This document shows, piece after piece, positions 32,001-44,990 of a stretch of DNA of 60,000 nucleotides. The stretch's first letter is position 1. Each line of letters begins with the position of its first letter. This stretch comes from Apostichopus japonicus. Taxonomy: Eukaryota; Echinodermata; Holothuroidea; Aspidochirotida; Stichopodidae. Position numbers and translations under genes: made by a program. The DNA lies in NCBI RefSeq assembly GCF_037975245.1, contig NC_092578.1, positions 9,840,359 to 9,900,358 on the forward strand, read 5' to 3'. A model generated the notes under the pieces. It made no database searches. It was not told the origin of the DNA and was given only the letters and a program-made list of their open reading frames with translations.

Positions 32001-35000
32001 TGAATCAATCCAGTACTATACAGTACATTACATTGATATCATTGTGCCTGAAATATTTGCAGAATACTCCAGTTTAATATTGAGCTGAGGATTGGATATC
32101 AAACACAAAGCCCAACGGGACAAAGAGTCCTAATTCAGTTTTAATGTTGATGAAGATGTGGCACAAATAGTATACAGTATGAGTACACAATTTCTTGAGG
32201 GTGTGGCCGTCCACTGCACTTGAACTGAATGGTACCTGTATGTTGTATCTAGTCATTTGACAAAGATTGATAACTACTGTAATAAACTGTGCAAGTTAAA
32301 ATGAACTATTCTTACCATTTTATCTGTATGCTGAATGCAGTGCAATGCAATCCATCTTGGTCATCAGCTGCCAATGTGAATATTGTTTTTGTCATATCTC
32401 AGTGCATTTTGCTGTACTACTTAGATTGAAGTATGTTGTTCATCCTGGCTATACCCTACAGCCTAGTGTGTCACATTCATATAATATTATTCATGTAGCA
32501 TCATCGAAACCACACTGCAGTTTGATTTGTTCAACAAGAAATGCAATGGAATATTCTGTATTCAATGAACAGTATATATGCTACAGTAGTCAATGGTACA
32601 TGCTAGTCAATGTACATGCTAGTCATTGACTCATACAGAATTACAGATTCCCATACGGGGTATAACTATCAATGCTAAAATGACAATCTTGTAGAGTACA
32701 GTAGTATTAGAAACAAATATGCTGGCCAGTCCTACTGTCATTAACATCTCAACTGCTGAACTGACCTGTCACAAAAGCACCATATGGAACTACTGTATCA
32801 AATAGTAAACTATTCATCTTAAAGATTTTTAAACATTGAACTTATATTACTGTACAAAACTTAAAACGTACATTGCCAAGATGGCATTCCTAACTGGTTA
32901 TTCAAATGCTTCAGGACTTCTGTGGGTATTCCAATAAAGTATTATCACCACCTGTGTGACCTAGTTTCCTCTTCATGCATCTTTGCACCTCAGTTGATGT
33001 GAGAAGGCTTCAATCACCATCTCTCTATCCAAGGCTCAGCAGATGGTGCAAATTGTACTGACCCCCAAGTTTGATTTGATTCTAAGTTTATCTGATATTA
33101 TTGAAAACAAATACTGGGGGAACCTTGGCGCCAGGGAGAAAATTAAAGCTAAATAGCTTGCAAAGTCGATACTGTATGAACTTATTATATGGAAGCCAAA
33201 CCTGAAAGTTTTTCCCATGAAGCAGCAGAGACTGCAGATTAATCGTAAATAGAACGCACTGTGTTGCCCTTATATTTAGTCAGTGAGTTTATTTACTTTC
33301 GGTGATTGTAAAGAAAGGATTTTTTTTCCTGTGGTCATCCATTGCTGTACAATTCTTTTTAACTTTCTGACATCAATGAGTTAAAGGTTGAACAATTTAG
33401 CTCCAAACATGCTTGAAAAATCAACTGGGATAAATATGGGAACACTTTAACACATCCAAGTTTTACAGAAGTTATATTCATTTATTGTAAGATGGTACAT
33501 ACAACATTCAAACTTGATGCGCATATTTCTCGAAGAACTTTCTTGCTATGTCAGTATATTTTTTGCAGATTTTCTTGTGGTTGTTGTTGTTGATGTTGTT
33601 GTTTTTGTTGTTATTGTTGTGATTACCATTCAGTGTCAGCAGGAGTTATTGATATGGTTAAAGGAGACACAAATCCAACTTATGTCTTTACTGTAGCTTA
33701 CACTGTATATGATGGTGATGTTTGTGATGAACAACTCACCCTAGACAATAGCTAAGAGAAATCCTGCTCCATTGTGGAGATATCCTAGTGTACATGTTGT
33801 GTCTGGGGGCTGCCATGTTGTTAATCTGTGATGTCATAGTGCCACGAGGATCAGAAACCTTGTACTTTTTCTTGGTTTCTTCCTTCATATTTTCAAGCCT
33901 GTAGAACATTAGCAGTTTTAACGATGAAACCATGCCATCATTAGGTCAAGTTAAGAGTTTGGAACTCATCTTCATTAATACAGGAAATACGTAGATCATT
34001 GTAATGTTTAACAAAAAACATGCAAAAGAGAATTACAAGGTTGCGCTTTTGTTGGTGTTTTGGCCGATATCCAATATTCCAAAACTCACAAACAGTAACC
34101 ACTTGTATAACTCTCATTTGAGGAATCTGTCAAAAGCAGATTGTGTGTAGTGTTAGCTTGTAGTCGAGTAATCGCAACTTAGGTTTTCAGTGCGATTCAT
34201 TGAACTTCCAAAGTGTAATCGCGACTACTGGCGATTAATCAATTACGACTATCAGCACTAAAGTACACTAGGCTTACCCTGAGCTATTGATATATAAAAT
34301 AATACCTTCCTCTCATGCTCTGATTTGTTTTACTTGATGATAGTGATTGTACTCCACATCAGTAGAAGACTGTAGCCATCAATCAGGGGCTGCTTGAAAA
34401 GAACCAGAATACAAAGAGACATTGGAAATTCATTGATGCAGACTTTGAAACAACCTTTCTTATAGACATACAACATTTGAAATGGACACGTGACTTGGAT
34501 TTGAAATGAATAAAATAGTCACTTGAGTTGTATACAATACAGAATTATACAGATAATAAACAATGATATAGATTAAAAGCATCTATGAATGATTCAGAAC
34601 TCTATTGGTCGAGTCTCCTTCTTCAGTGTTGCCTAGTGATGGGAACGGTCCAAAAATTTGCTCCCGGGTACCCATTTGCTATTTGGTTTTTTTTCTGACG
34701 GATTTGGCTAGGAATGGTACCTTGGGATTTGAGTTTTACTGTCCATTGGATAACAATTTCGACCGGTCTCCCAGGTACCCATTCATTACGCATTCAACCT
34801 AAAGCCCAACTTGGCCTACTGTACTGTATACATAGGGCCATGCATAAGCCGAATGTAACTAGGCTATGCAGGCCTTCAATCACATGATGGTAAGGCTGTA
34901 AACAACTGTTCGTTAAACATGAACTGATTTATAAGGCAAGGCTGCATATTTATATTTACTCCTTATATACTTAATTACATTTAAAATCAACACATGTATA

Positions 35001-35390
35001 CAGTACCTAGCTTAACTATCATAGATAACTTCTGCTTGTTGTACTTGTGTGGGTTTCTGTATAGAACATTATTGTTGTGAAGGTGATCAGGGAATGAAAG
35101 TACATTTGCTCTTCCCATGTAAGTATTACCTCACAATGGTACAAGATGTTCAACTCATCCACATTTCAAAACCCATCAGGATGCACAAAAGTTGCTCTTT
35201 AAAATGTTTTCATACATCATGCATTAACTATCTATGAACCAGCCATCAGAAGGTCCTTCTGTTAGTTATCAAGGGCAAAAGATTTAATAGTTTAGCCTCT
35301 GATGACCTTTGACTGAATTATAAATCTGTAGCCAAGTATCCTACACATCCAAGTAAAGTTGTGTACAGTACTGTAAGGTACAAACATGTA
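29001..35390. other. Intron 2 sequence, low-complexity patches only
   Basis: Contains an AAAT/AAAAT-rich patch (29575-29660) and a TTG-rich microsatellite (33575-33625). A block near 33823-33848 matches the inverse of 40346-40371. At 34634 a TAGTGATGGGAACGG word resembles a hAT end, but no partner was found. No gene seen. Confidence 0.45.
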
Positions 35391-35620
35391 TTTGTATGTA
35401 TTTTAGATCCTCCTGCAAGCAGGAACTCGCGAAGAAGCCAACATTGGCTTATCAAAGCCGCAAGCTGACCAAAGTCAGTCTCTTTAATTCATATTTAAGG
35501 TCCAAAATTATGAATTGTCAACAACTTTGTAACTGGACAACATACATTAATCTTGGAGTGACTCAAACTCGGGACCTTATGATTGAAAGGCATAGGCATT
35601 AACCACTGAGCTAACACTCC
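35391..35620 (-). mobile_element. tRNA-derived SINE, copy 1
   Basis: On the minus strand the head has a tRNA-like A box (TTAGCTCAGTGGTTAATGCC, near 35620-35598) and B box (GAGTTTGAGTCAC). The body and tail then match the + strand element at 46086-46335 nearly end to end, including 'ccaagattaatgtatgttgt' and the 'agcttgcggctttgataagc' region. Length about 230-250 bp, typical of SINEs moved by LINE machinery. Confidence 0.8.
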
Positions 35621-36208
35621 TTACATGCTAAATTGGTTGCTACAAAAACATGGCTAAAAAAACATGCAAAAATGGTAGCTCTCATAGGGATAGAGTGACA
35701 TGCCTCTCAAATGATATATACTGTATGCTGAATGCATCCTCTATAGTTTAACTATATGAGATTCTGTTTGTGATAGTCCAAGGATCAAACTTGCGTAGGG
35801 TGGTTTCAAGAATTTATATATGGTGGTGTATTCAGGCAAATATGCTGTTGTTGTGTTAATATTTGGTAGCTGCTGCTCCCTTGATGTGTATAGTTATTGT
35901 ATGTAGACAATGAACAGGTTTGTCCCTATTTTAACAGACAGAGGTTGATACAATGACACCATTATTCAGGTTGATCTTGACATGACCTTAAATATGGAAG
36001 GTTTTACAATAAATGTCTATTAACAGCAAATGCACCTGCTTCTCTCACATCATTAAAAAAAAAATGCTACCCTTGGTCATGATTTCCAACTCAAGCTAAC
36101 TTATCAACAAATGAGAGTTTTTTCCCCTTCCAAATCTGGCATTTTACAAAGGGAAGTGAGTTTATGTCATGATTGTCTTGTTATTTTTGCTTTTTCTTTC
36201 TTTTACAG
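35621..36208. other. Intron 2 end
   Basis: No gene or repeat of note; ends in the pyrimidine tract of the exon 3 acceptor (CTTTCTTTTACAG). Confidence 0.5.
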
Positions 36209-36375
36209 GTGTATAAACAAACCGTATCCAACGAACCTTCCCACAACGAGTGTTATTTTAATCTATCACAATGAAGCATGGAGTACTTTACTACGCAACG
36301 TTCATAGCATAATAAATCGCTCACCTAGGCACCTATTGGAGGAGATTATACTTATTGATGATGCAAGTGATCAAG
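36209..36375 (+). CDS. GALNT1: GALNT1/13-like exon 3 (nucleotide-sugar binding)
   Basis: Encodes the start of the GT-A fold of glycosyltransferase family 27: [19 protein letters not shown], then [20 protein letters not shown]. The HNEAWS and DDASD motifs line the UDP-GalNAc site. Acceptor TTTTACAG, donor AAG|GTAAAA (a weaker donor than the others); phase 2 in, phase 1 out. Confidence 0.95.
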
Positions 36376-38049
36376 GTAAAACATGTTACTGTATATATCC
36401 GTAAAACATGTTTACTTATATATCCATGAAAAGCAAGATTTTTGAAGAGCTGTGCTATTGTGAGCACAATCATGTGGCATTTTTGTCAGATACAGTAGTG
36501 TAAGGTTTTCTCTTATAATTAACAGAAGACTGTTGCAGGAAGAGCGCTAAACTAAATCGGGGCTTAAAAGTTGATCAGCAAAGCAAATAGAGTTACATCA
36601 TTATTTTTTATGGTCAGGGTGAGTGAATATATAAATTATGCCTGTTGTGGTAGTACCTAGTACCTACACCTTGTGTTCCATTCCTGATATGGAGGAAATA
36701 CAAAAGTTAATCCATTTTAACTCCAAAAAGTATATAAAGAATACTCAAACAGCTTCCAATCGTCCATTGGATTTCAAACTTAGTAGTGAAACACTGGGCA
36801 CTTTATTTTATTTTTTAAAAAGGATGGAAAACTTGGAACAGTGATAAAAAAATCTCAGGATTTATTTCAAATTCTAAGGTGGTCTTTTGGCCTCTAAATG
36901 CAGACATCCCTTCTGAAAAGTCTCTCAACAATTTAAATATTTAAGCAAGTAGCAATTCACAGTGTAGCACACACTCATTTTGACAACGTCCACCTTTGAC
37001 TTATTGTGCTTTAGTTATGAGAGTTGTGTAGGTGTCTTTATAGGTTATATATGCATCTCTTTTCAATGACAATCAAATGGGTCGTTTCAGCATCCAGGGA
37101 ATAGGCAGGGATATACATTACAGTGTCAGCTTGGTGTATACAGTAGCTATACTATACAATTATAATTCCTTGTATTAAATCATCCAATGCCAGGGTTAAT
37201 ACTGTCAGCTTCAAGGGAATCAGAAGTGATATGAATAAATTGAACTTCCAAATTGGATTGTAGATATCGAAATAGGTAGAATTGAGCTTGAAGTAATTGG
37301 CTTGAATTTGAGCATTCCAGTAGCTCTCAAGGTTGCATTGAGGTAGTGCATTTTGTGGAGTACAGAACAATTCATACGCAATGTCAAAAAGCATTCAGGC
37401 TTCTAACTGTGGATGGTAATATGGTGAAATTAAGAACAGCTGTTAAATTCTGTTATCATCTGAACCATGATCTGCCATGATCTGTCATGACATATCAGCA
37501 ATATGCTGTCACTGCTGAAGGATGCAATTGAAGGAAATAAGAGTTTTATTTTAAATATTTCAGATGTTTAAAGTTATGATTGAAATTAAATGCTCTCCAT
37601 GAGGAGTACAACCTAGACAATAACATTAAATTAGCAAATTAATGTCAACCCTGACCACAGCTGATAAAATAAATCCCACTGTATCCGTTTTGTGAACTCA
37701 ATCTACCCACCTATAGGCCTGTTTCGTAAAGATTTTCATCAACCTTAAGTTTATTTATCGAGTCTATTAAGTCACTATACGAAGTATAAGACTATAAGTT
37801 TCAGATCAATCAATCTGCATTGCATAGAAGTCCCTGAGTTTCATATCAAATGAGTTCCTGAGAGATCAAGAGTCTACTATCAAGGCTGATTGAAGGCAAT
37901 TTTTTTTAGTTTCAGTTTCCTATATTCCAGTATAAATAGCATAAATACAATTTATAAATAGGAGAGTATAAAAAGTTTTGATACAAAAATTACAATAAAA
38001 GGAAAGCAGTTAAAGACATTAAAAAGGTAGGTAACATAATCAACAGTTT
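36376..38049. other. Intron 3 sequence without recognisable features
   Basis: AT-rich with short chance frames such as 36638-36844. No gene or repeat ends recognised. Confidence 0.45.
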
Positions 38050-38470
38050 CAAAATTTAAGTTACACTGGGAATGATAAGAAAATATCCAAAAGGATACAT
38101 GAAATCAAATCATCTATAATTCCATTTCGAATAAAAATAGATGCTCTGTATAAATATGAATTTGTGAAAATTTGAACCATATATTTTGGTTTTATTGCAC
38201 GATTTTGTAAATTATAGTTAGTTTGTAGACAGAGAGTTGAGTTCTTTAGTAAGAGGTTGTTTACTATCCTTATGAATATTCCTGGTGATTCTAATAAATT
38301 CACTTTTAGCTGCACAGTTAACCTTATCAGTAATGCTCTCACAGTCCAACTTAAAAATCTTAGCACAATAGTTTAAGAAAGCTCTCATACCTTGTTTATC
38401 ACAAGTTAATGAATAATGGTACCAAACAGGGACAGCGTATACTACATGAGGCAATCGATGTAACAAATAA
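38050..38470 (-). pseudogene. LINE reverse-transcriptase C-terminal relic
   Basis: Two overlapping minus-strand frames (38466-38218 and 38366-38061) carry a peptide pattern typical of the region after the reverse transcriptase in CR1/Rex-like LINEs: VVYAVPVWYH, then KIFKLDCES, FIRITRN..DSKQPL and NSYLYRASIFI. The frame shifts between the two parts, and the 5' portion and 3' tail are not recognisable. A 5'-truncated, dead insertion is likely; the exact clade is uncertain. Confidence 0.5.
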
Positions 38471-40376
38471 TTGTTTCCTCACCTCTAACTTGATAAACGG
38501 GACAAGATATATGGTAATGTAGATACAAATATGTAAGGATTCTGACTGCAGTAATTGTAGCTTTGCCATTTACTATGTTTGTCAAATTTGTGATTTTCAC
38601 CAGTAGTGATGTATTCCTGTATAATTTGCATGTCACCTCTTGGCTTTCTCCACTAGCATGAACATTTTTGTTTTGAAAAAGGAACGTAACCAAAAACATT
38701 GCCTGTGAAAATTTCAATCAAAATCTGCTCATTTGCACTCCAACTGCTTTAACAAAGAATTTTCTCCTGACAAGATTAAAAAGTATGCTGAGCTTATGGT
38801 TTATAATATAAAAATGAAAACAAAATATGACATATTGAAGTTTTTAAAATGAAAGGCAATCTTTTTTTTCATCAGTACAGTTACTTTGTCCAAATATTTA
38901 CTTAAGTATCCAGAAGCTTCCAGAATCCAGATTTCATTAATTAAATGCTGTTATTATGTCATATTAGATGCCTCACAATGAGTCATGTTGCAACGTAGCA
39001 TTGTGATTCCAGCTGCAATAGTACTTAGTACAAACCTGAGTGAGGCCTGGCCATTACTGTCTGGCTAGATCATATGTCATAAGCTATCACTGAGGACTAT
39101 AATGTAAACTCCACCACAATAGGTAGACATTCATGGCCGGTTTCATGCATTTACTTGTCATATAAGTAATGGGGTCAAAGATCAACATCTGGAAGTTAAG
39201 AGGTGATGCACTTTGGATTCTGAAAGTAATGTTCTTAATGTCATCTGTTTCCTGTATACAAGGGTAAGGTAATGAAACCTAAATATGCATTATACTACAG
39301 TACTGTAGGTACACATTGTAGGGCCATATGATCTACCCATAGCATTCCCTATGCTAGGTACATACAGTATGGTAGAACCTTAAGTAATGTGAGCTTGCAT
39401 TTTCCCAGGTAGGCATGCTAATAAGGGGTACATTGAAGGTAGGGGGGGGGGGGGTAGGGGGAAGGAAGACAATATGTTATATGAGTAAGATGTAGCAGTG
39501 GAACCAATATACAATCTGAGAGGTGGTAGGGAGGAGAGCAGAATTGGAAGTTGATGGTGAAGGCAGTTCAGACTGATGCAATTTGACCTGGTTTTTGGTT
39601 GCCATGGATATATGCCTAGAGCATAAAGTCAGATTGTCTGATTGCATCCTGAACATGCCCACAATAAAGGAAAGACCCCTTGATGGTGAAGATATGAAGT
39701 ATGTACTGTTGTACATATTATATACTAGGTACAATCTACCTATGTAGTTTGCATTAACCACTCAATATTAACAAATGTCAGTGTTGATACTGTAGTGTGG
39801 TGTATAGCATAACTCTGCTGGATAATTGGTATCACTGTTACACAAATAAGTTCAAGGAAGTCCACACACTGTTGCAGGACTTCCATGTGCTATGACCTGG
39901 ATCTGAGAGGAAATAGCCAACAGTAACAGTCTGCCAGACTGGTGAACACTTACTCAGATATCAACATCATCTCTTTGGCAAGTCCTGCTAATGATTCTTA
40001 CTAAATCTATGACAATGTGTTCCCCCTTGTCATTAACCTCATTTCATTATTTTTTGTTAGTGTGTGGGGGGTGAGGGGCATTATTGTTTAAGGGAAGTGG
40101 TGATGTGATGGGATATTGGGTAGGGGAAGTCAGGAAGAATGATGTCAATAGACTGCCACTAATTTTCTGGCAGGACCTGCCATCTTTTCAAGCAAGTTGA
40201 AAAATCCCCGAACTAGGACTGTGGCGATGAAAAATTTATCAATTTTTTTGCATATACCGTAAAGACTGTCACTAAAAAATTCCTTTAACATTATTTCTTG
40301 AAAATCTAAAAATAAAAACAAGAGAAAAGAAAAAAGTTTCTTTTCCTCATGGCACTATGACATCACAGATTCACAA
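38471..40376. other. Intron 3 sequence with a poly-G run
   Basis: A 12-14 base G run lies near 39443-39456. No gene. The minus-strand frame at 38442-38717 adjoins the LINE relic and may include more of it, but no motif could be identified. Confidence 0.4.
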
Positions 40377-41600
40377 AAATTTACTTGGCTCCTTGCTTTC
40401 CTGTCTCCCCACAACCTTAGCACCTTCAAATTTACAGCTTCTAGACAAAAAAAATTTAAATGAGGATATCTCTCAAACAGCAATAGTTTTTCTTAGCTGT
40501 TTGGATGAGTTGGTCTTTACTTAAGATCTCTGTCATATGAGCTAAAGATGGTGTATCATGTATCATATCTAATCTGATGCGCTGAAACAATACGGGTAAT
40601 GTCTGTGTGCTGTCTCTTGTGCTTGTAATAAATACCAGTATTGGGTTGAAGATTATATTTCCCACAGATAGGTGAGACTGTTCACAGATGGTGTATCAGT
40701 CCATTAACATCAGTGTAGAGCAGATTAAATTCCCACCCAGAATAGTTACATGTTTGAACCAAAAGATGATAATAGCAAAACTAAAGTTCCTGATTACATG
40801 GCATGCCTTCGGTATAGAAGTCAGTGCATAGTTTCATGAATTTATGAGAACAAGTTGATACTTTTACAGTCTACAAAGTATTATGGCTTTATCTGGGCTT
40901 ACAGAGGCCGGAAGTAATGCCCTGCTCGGCTCATAATCTGTATTCTGTCCTTGGCCTCTGAACTATGGAAGACTAAAAAGTCACTTCCATTGTCTTCCCA
41001 ACTTCCTCTTGTGATCTGCGCTCTCTCCTGTACCCATTGTCCGAGTCCTGTGATGATTCATCCTGCAATGGGCACAAACATCTAGACCTCGGAGATCTAA
41101 TCCTGCTTCTGGTCCTGGTCTGTAATCTGACTGGTCGACCCCCTCAGTCTCTGTTGTGCCCAGGATCAGGTTCATTCCTTTCTCCTAATGGTGGCAGCGA
41201 TGAAGTCCAACCCAGAGAATCCAAGCTGCCGGTCGGATGCAGGCTCTGGGACATTTTTGTTTTAACAGCCTTCCCCATGCTTTGCCCTTGCTGGGCTGTT
41301 TTGCATTGGTTTGGCCTGCACTTTTCCCGGAATCAACCGGTACTGGCAGGATCCCAGAGCTAGACAATGCTGGGTCGGGAGCAGGACCCTCGGACACATC
41401 TGGAGCTGTAGCCGGAGCAAGGGTCAGTGGTAGTCAGTCTACTTGGCTCTACAAAGGTACCGCTAAGTAGAAAACAAGGCGGATCCCGCCTGTGAGAATC
41501 CACTCACACGCAGGAATCCAAGGCCTAACCTCTTAGCCTAACACAACGAGGAGTCAGGTCTGGGCTAGAAGGCCTAATGGCCTAGAAAAATTCCTGAACA
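40377..41600. mobile_element. Diverged DIRS-like relic
   Basis: The stretch 40377-40427 is a diverged copy of the left terminal repeat of the DIRS element at 42599 (shared pattern TTACTT.GCTCC..GCTT.CCTGTCTCC.CACAACCTT.GCAC). GC-rich sequence follows at 40900-41570 with short frames in both strands but no intact protein. I read it as an older, mostly deleted relative; the right end is not definable. Confidence 0.4.
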
Positions 41601-41969
41601 AGGGTCAAAAGAACTTGAGAAAACTAGGCAGAGATAAAGTGACCTGTTAAGAACCTGTCTACAAAACTGGAAGCTTAAGACTGCGTCACCCATCAGAGCA
41701 ACAAGATCAGCTAATACATTCGAGAGGAAGAGGAAGTGGGTGGTGCCCATGAACTGAGGGAGCATTGCTAAAATGTTCCAATCATGTAGGTTAATCATGT
41801 AGGTAGATAGGAAAGTACATATGGTGACTGGGAGACAGGTAAAGTAAATGCTTCTATTACACAAGTAGTGTAAATGTACACGGATTGTCTCTTTTCTTTT
41901 GCTGACCTTCATGCACTGTTGTTGAGGGTTCCATTCATGTTACCTTTTTTTTTTTTCTTTGATACTCAG

Positions 41970-42177
41970 AACATCTTGGCCAGAAATTAAAAGATTACGT
42001 AGCAAAACTACCAGTACCTGTGATAACTGACAAACTACCAGAGAGATCGGGACTCATACGAGCACGAATGAGGGGAGCAGAACTGGCCAAGGGAAATGTC
42101 TTAACCTTCTTGGATTCACATTGTGAATGTACAGAGGGTTGGCTGGAACCTCTATTGGCAAGAATAGCTGAAGATAG
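41970..42177 (+). CDS. GALNT1: GALNT1/13-like exon 4 (DxH metal motif)
   Basis: Carries [17 protein letters not shown], then [23 protein letters not shown] is the DxH motif that, with a later His, holds Mn2+ in the active site; SGLIRAR and GWLEPLL are hallmarks of the family. Acceptor after a poly-T tract (GATACTCAG), donor ATAG|GTATGA; phase 1 in, phase 2 out. Intron 4 after it holds the DIRS element. Confidence 0.96.
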
Positions 42178-42598
42178 GTATGAAAGCAGGGATAAACATT
42201 TCATGCTATAATGGTAGTGCTTACAATTTGGTGTGGGAATAGAGTATTATCATATCTAAAATCATCCAATCAAGTTATTACAAAGTTACTGAATAACAGT
42301 GATCACAAGCTTTATTAATTGAAGCCCAGTACTCTTCTGTTTTTGTAACTTTTAAAGAAGAGACAGCAACTTGATAACTCTGTTTTTAATTTGGTTCACA
42401 AGATGTGACCTGTCTAAAACAAAGTGTTCTTCACACTTTAAGTACAGCTTCATTTTGCATTGATATTTTCTAGTCTTACCATACACTGTCATAAAAGGTG
42501 GATAAAGATATATAACAGATCTGTTATTGTTGTGTACAGATATTGCACCAGGATTGATGAATGTCTTAGTGGGTTTCTAGCTATGTATGAATATTATA
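42178..42598. other. Start of intron 4
   Basis: Ordinary AT-rich intron sequence up to the left end of the DIRS element. Confidence 0.5.
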
Positions 42599-42737
42599 AT
42601 TTACTTCGCTCCTCGCTTACCTGTCTCCTCACAACCTTGGCACTTCATTCTACCGTGCCTATAAAGTCCTGGTAAAATAATAACACTGTGCGCCCTCTAT
42701 GACCGAACCCCCCCCTCGGTCACTCCTCACTACTCAT
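42599..42737 (+). repeat. DIRS left inverted terminal repeat
   Basis: Matches the inverse of 48785-48946 from CTTACCTGTCTCC to CTCACTACTCAT, with few differences. The outermost 20 bases differ between the two ends, an asymmetry expected in DIRS1-like elements. Contains a C run next to GGTCACTCCTCACT. Confidence 0.85.
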
Positions 42738-43315
42738 TCTACCATTAAAAGTGTCTTCACGTGAATTTCTTGTGGATATATTTCCCTTGGATTTCGTCTT
42801 GGTTTTCTTTAGCGATCTTTGGAAGTTTCTTTCCTTTCTTAGGAGTATTGCAGTCCTTTCCAGCCCGATAAGTATCCTTTTTTGTTGAAAGGGAGGGTTT
42901 TGGGGACTGTTTTTATTCCTAGTGCGTTTCCGCTCTTAGGTTTTTGCGGGGGTAGCAGTTCCGCGAACTGCTTAGGTTTCCCGCCAATTTCCCTTCCCCA
43001 CGCTATAGGCGTGTCGTTGTTTTTTCATGTTCATAGCATGTCTACATTGTATTTCTATTCACGATTTCTTCTTCTATATTTCGCTCTCTCATGTTCTTTT
43101 TCAGCTTGTGTTGATTTTGTTAGGCCACTTCGTAGCGTTTTTCGTATTTTGCCGTTGCTAGGTTACGCTACGTACCTCTACTCACCGTTATGTACCTCCC
43201 GTTCTCTCCCGTTCTCTTGTTAGTTTGCATTTTTCCGTAAGCTTAAGAGTTAGTCTTTCCTTAATTCGAGCGTTTTAGTTTGTCTCGTAACCAGCTGAAG
43301 TTATTTAACTTTACG

Positions 43316-43432
43316 ATGTTTCGGCCAGGCAGAACCTGGGTCGAACACGATTTGTGTCCTAAGTGTAGAACCTACACCAGACGGGACCCATGCCTGGTCT
43401 GCATAAATTTTTCGCCAGCCCAGTGGCACTAG
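43316..43432 (+). pseudogene. DIRS ORF1 (gag-like) start, truncated
   Basis: The ATG at 43316 opens 38 codons with CPKC and CLVC, a Cx2C...Cx2C pattern suited to metal binding, and then a TAG. Downstream GC-rich frames (to about 44870) are Arg/Ser/Pro-rich, shifted by a 146-bp duplication and a poly-A run, and look like the broken remainder of the same protein. Assignment by position in the DIRS element. Confidence 0.45.
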
Positions 43433-43624
43433 ATAGACCAGTGGCTTACGAGTCTAAGAAGCAAGCTTTAGGGCAGGCTGGACTTGATTCCTTAGGCCAT
43501 CGGTGCCCCAGAAAAAGATATAGGAGAGACAAGAGAGAGAGAGAGAGGAGGAGGGAGAAGTGGTGAAAGAGGTGGAGGAAAGTGGCCAGGAGAGGGCCGA
43601 AGGAGAGGTGGAGAGAGAGAGAAA

Positions 43625-43916
43625 GAGTACCCCTAACGGTCCCGGCGACGTCCGGTTGATTACGGCCAGAGGGAAGGGCAGGAGCAAGGCTCCCGCCAAG
43701 AAAAGACCTCTTGAGAAGAGGCACGGCTCGGCCGGGCTAGAGGCAACGTCTCAGTCCGGGTCGCAGCAAAGAGTACCCCTAACGGTCCCGGCGACGTCCG
43801 GTTGATTACGGCCAGAGGGAAGGGCAGGAGCAAGGCTCCCGCCAAGAAAAGACCTCTTGAGAAGAGGCACGGCTCGGCCGGGCTAGAGGCAACGTCTCAG
43901 TCCGGGTCGCAGCAAG
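43625..43916 (+). repeat. 146-bp tandem duplication in the DIRS ORF1 region
   Basis: The unit starting GAGTACCCCTAACGGTCC at 43625 is repeated at 43771, nearly identical. As 146 is not a multiple of three, the duplication shifts the frame. Confidence 0.85.
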
Positions 43917-44990
43917 AGAGACCCATGGAGCGCGGGCTACAGGCCACGGAGAGCTCGGGTCCGAGAGAGAGAGTACGACCGAGGGGTCGCTGAAACGCAG
44001 CCGGTCCCATAGCAGGCTCCGGGGAGCCCGGGTCCGGCGAGAAAAAAAAAAAAAAAAAAAAATCCCACCGGAAAGGACAGAATGTCCGGGTCGAGGAGTA
44101 CCGGCGTGGTGGTACCCGGCGTGGTACGCACACAGAGACGGGCCCCAGGAGCCTGGGTCCGGCGAGGCCCCGGGCCCGGCGAGACCCCGGGTCCGGCGAG
44201 ACTCGAAGGGAAGGCAGAACCGAGGTTTCACTCCAGATCCGAGACCGCCCCCGGAGCCGGGAACCAGAGCTATACAATCGACTGCTGGGCCCTCAGAGAT
44301 TGGCTCCGGAGGGCCCGGGCCCGACGAGAACGGGGGCGCAGGGGCAGAAGCCTGGTCCGCAGATCTCCAAACGGGATCCAAAACTGGTCCCGAAGTCGGG
44401 AGCCTACGAGAGTAGCGACATTTACAATAACATTTACAACTACAACAACACTTACAACGAGATTAACAACTGCTAGGCCCCCAGAACGGGGTAGCAGGTG
44501 CAGAAGCCCGGCCCGCAGACCCCCTAACCGGAGCCGCGGCCGGTCCTGAGGCCGGGAACCGACGAGATTACCAATGCCGGGCCCCCAGAACGGGGTAGCA
44601 GGGGTAAGCGCCCAATCCGAAAAGAGAACCAGCCCCGAGCCAGGTTCCCACGGCAAAGGGAGAAATACTTATCCCCAGACACCGAGACATCGGTGCCGAG
44701 GAGCGATCGCAACCCATGGCCAGCCCGGCCGCGACACCACGATCAATCCCAGACCAAAGAATGGAACCTGATTTGTTCCCCGGCAAGGACGACCTGGTTT
44801 GCAGAGCGTCGGGCAACCTGTCCGGCCTAGACGACGAGGTCGACCCCTAGATTTCGGGGTTACAGAGGACGGTTACTCCCGCTTCCCAGATTAGGGGGAG
44901 TGTCCCCCCCCACCCCGGAACTAGCAGCTTGAGCGGCGACGACAGGTTCGAATCAATTGCGGAAAAACACCGCTACCACTACACATCCCA
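43917..44990 (+). other. GC-rich, repeat-bearing part of the DIRS interior
   Basis: Has many CCGGGTCCGGCGAG variants, a 22-base A run (44041-44062) and an ACAAC-rich patch (44415-44470). Open frames exist in several phases because of the base composition. No protein motif recognised; probably decayed ORF1. Confidence 0.5.

Noticed and set aside
34634-34800. hAT end TAGTGATGGGAACGG
   Set aside because: No inverted partner was found within reach.
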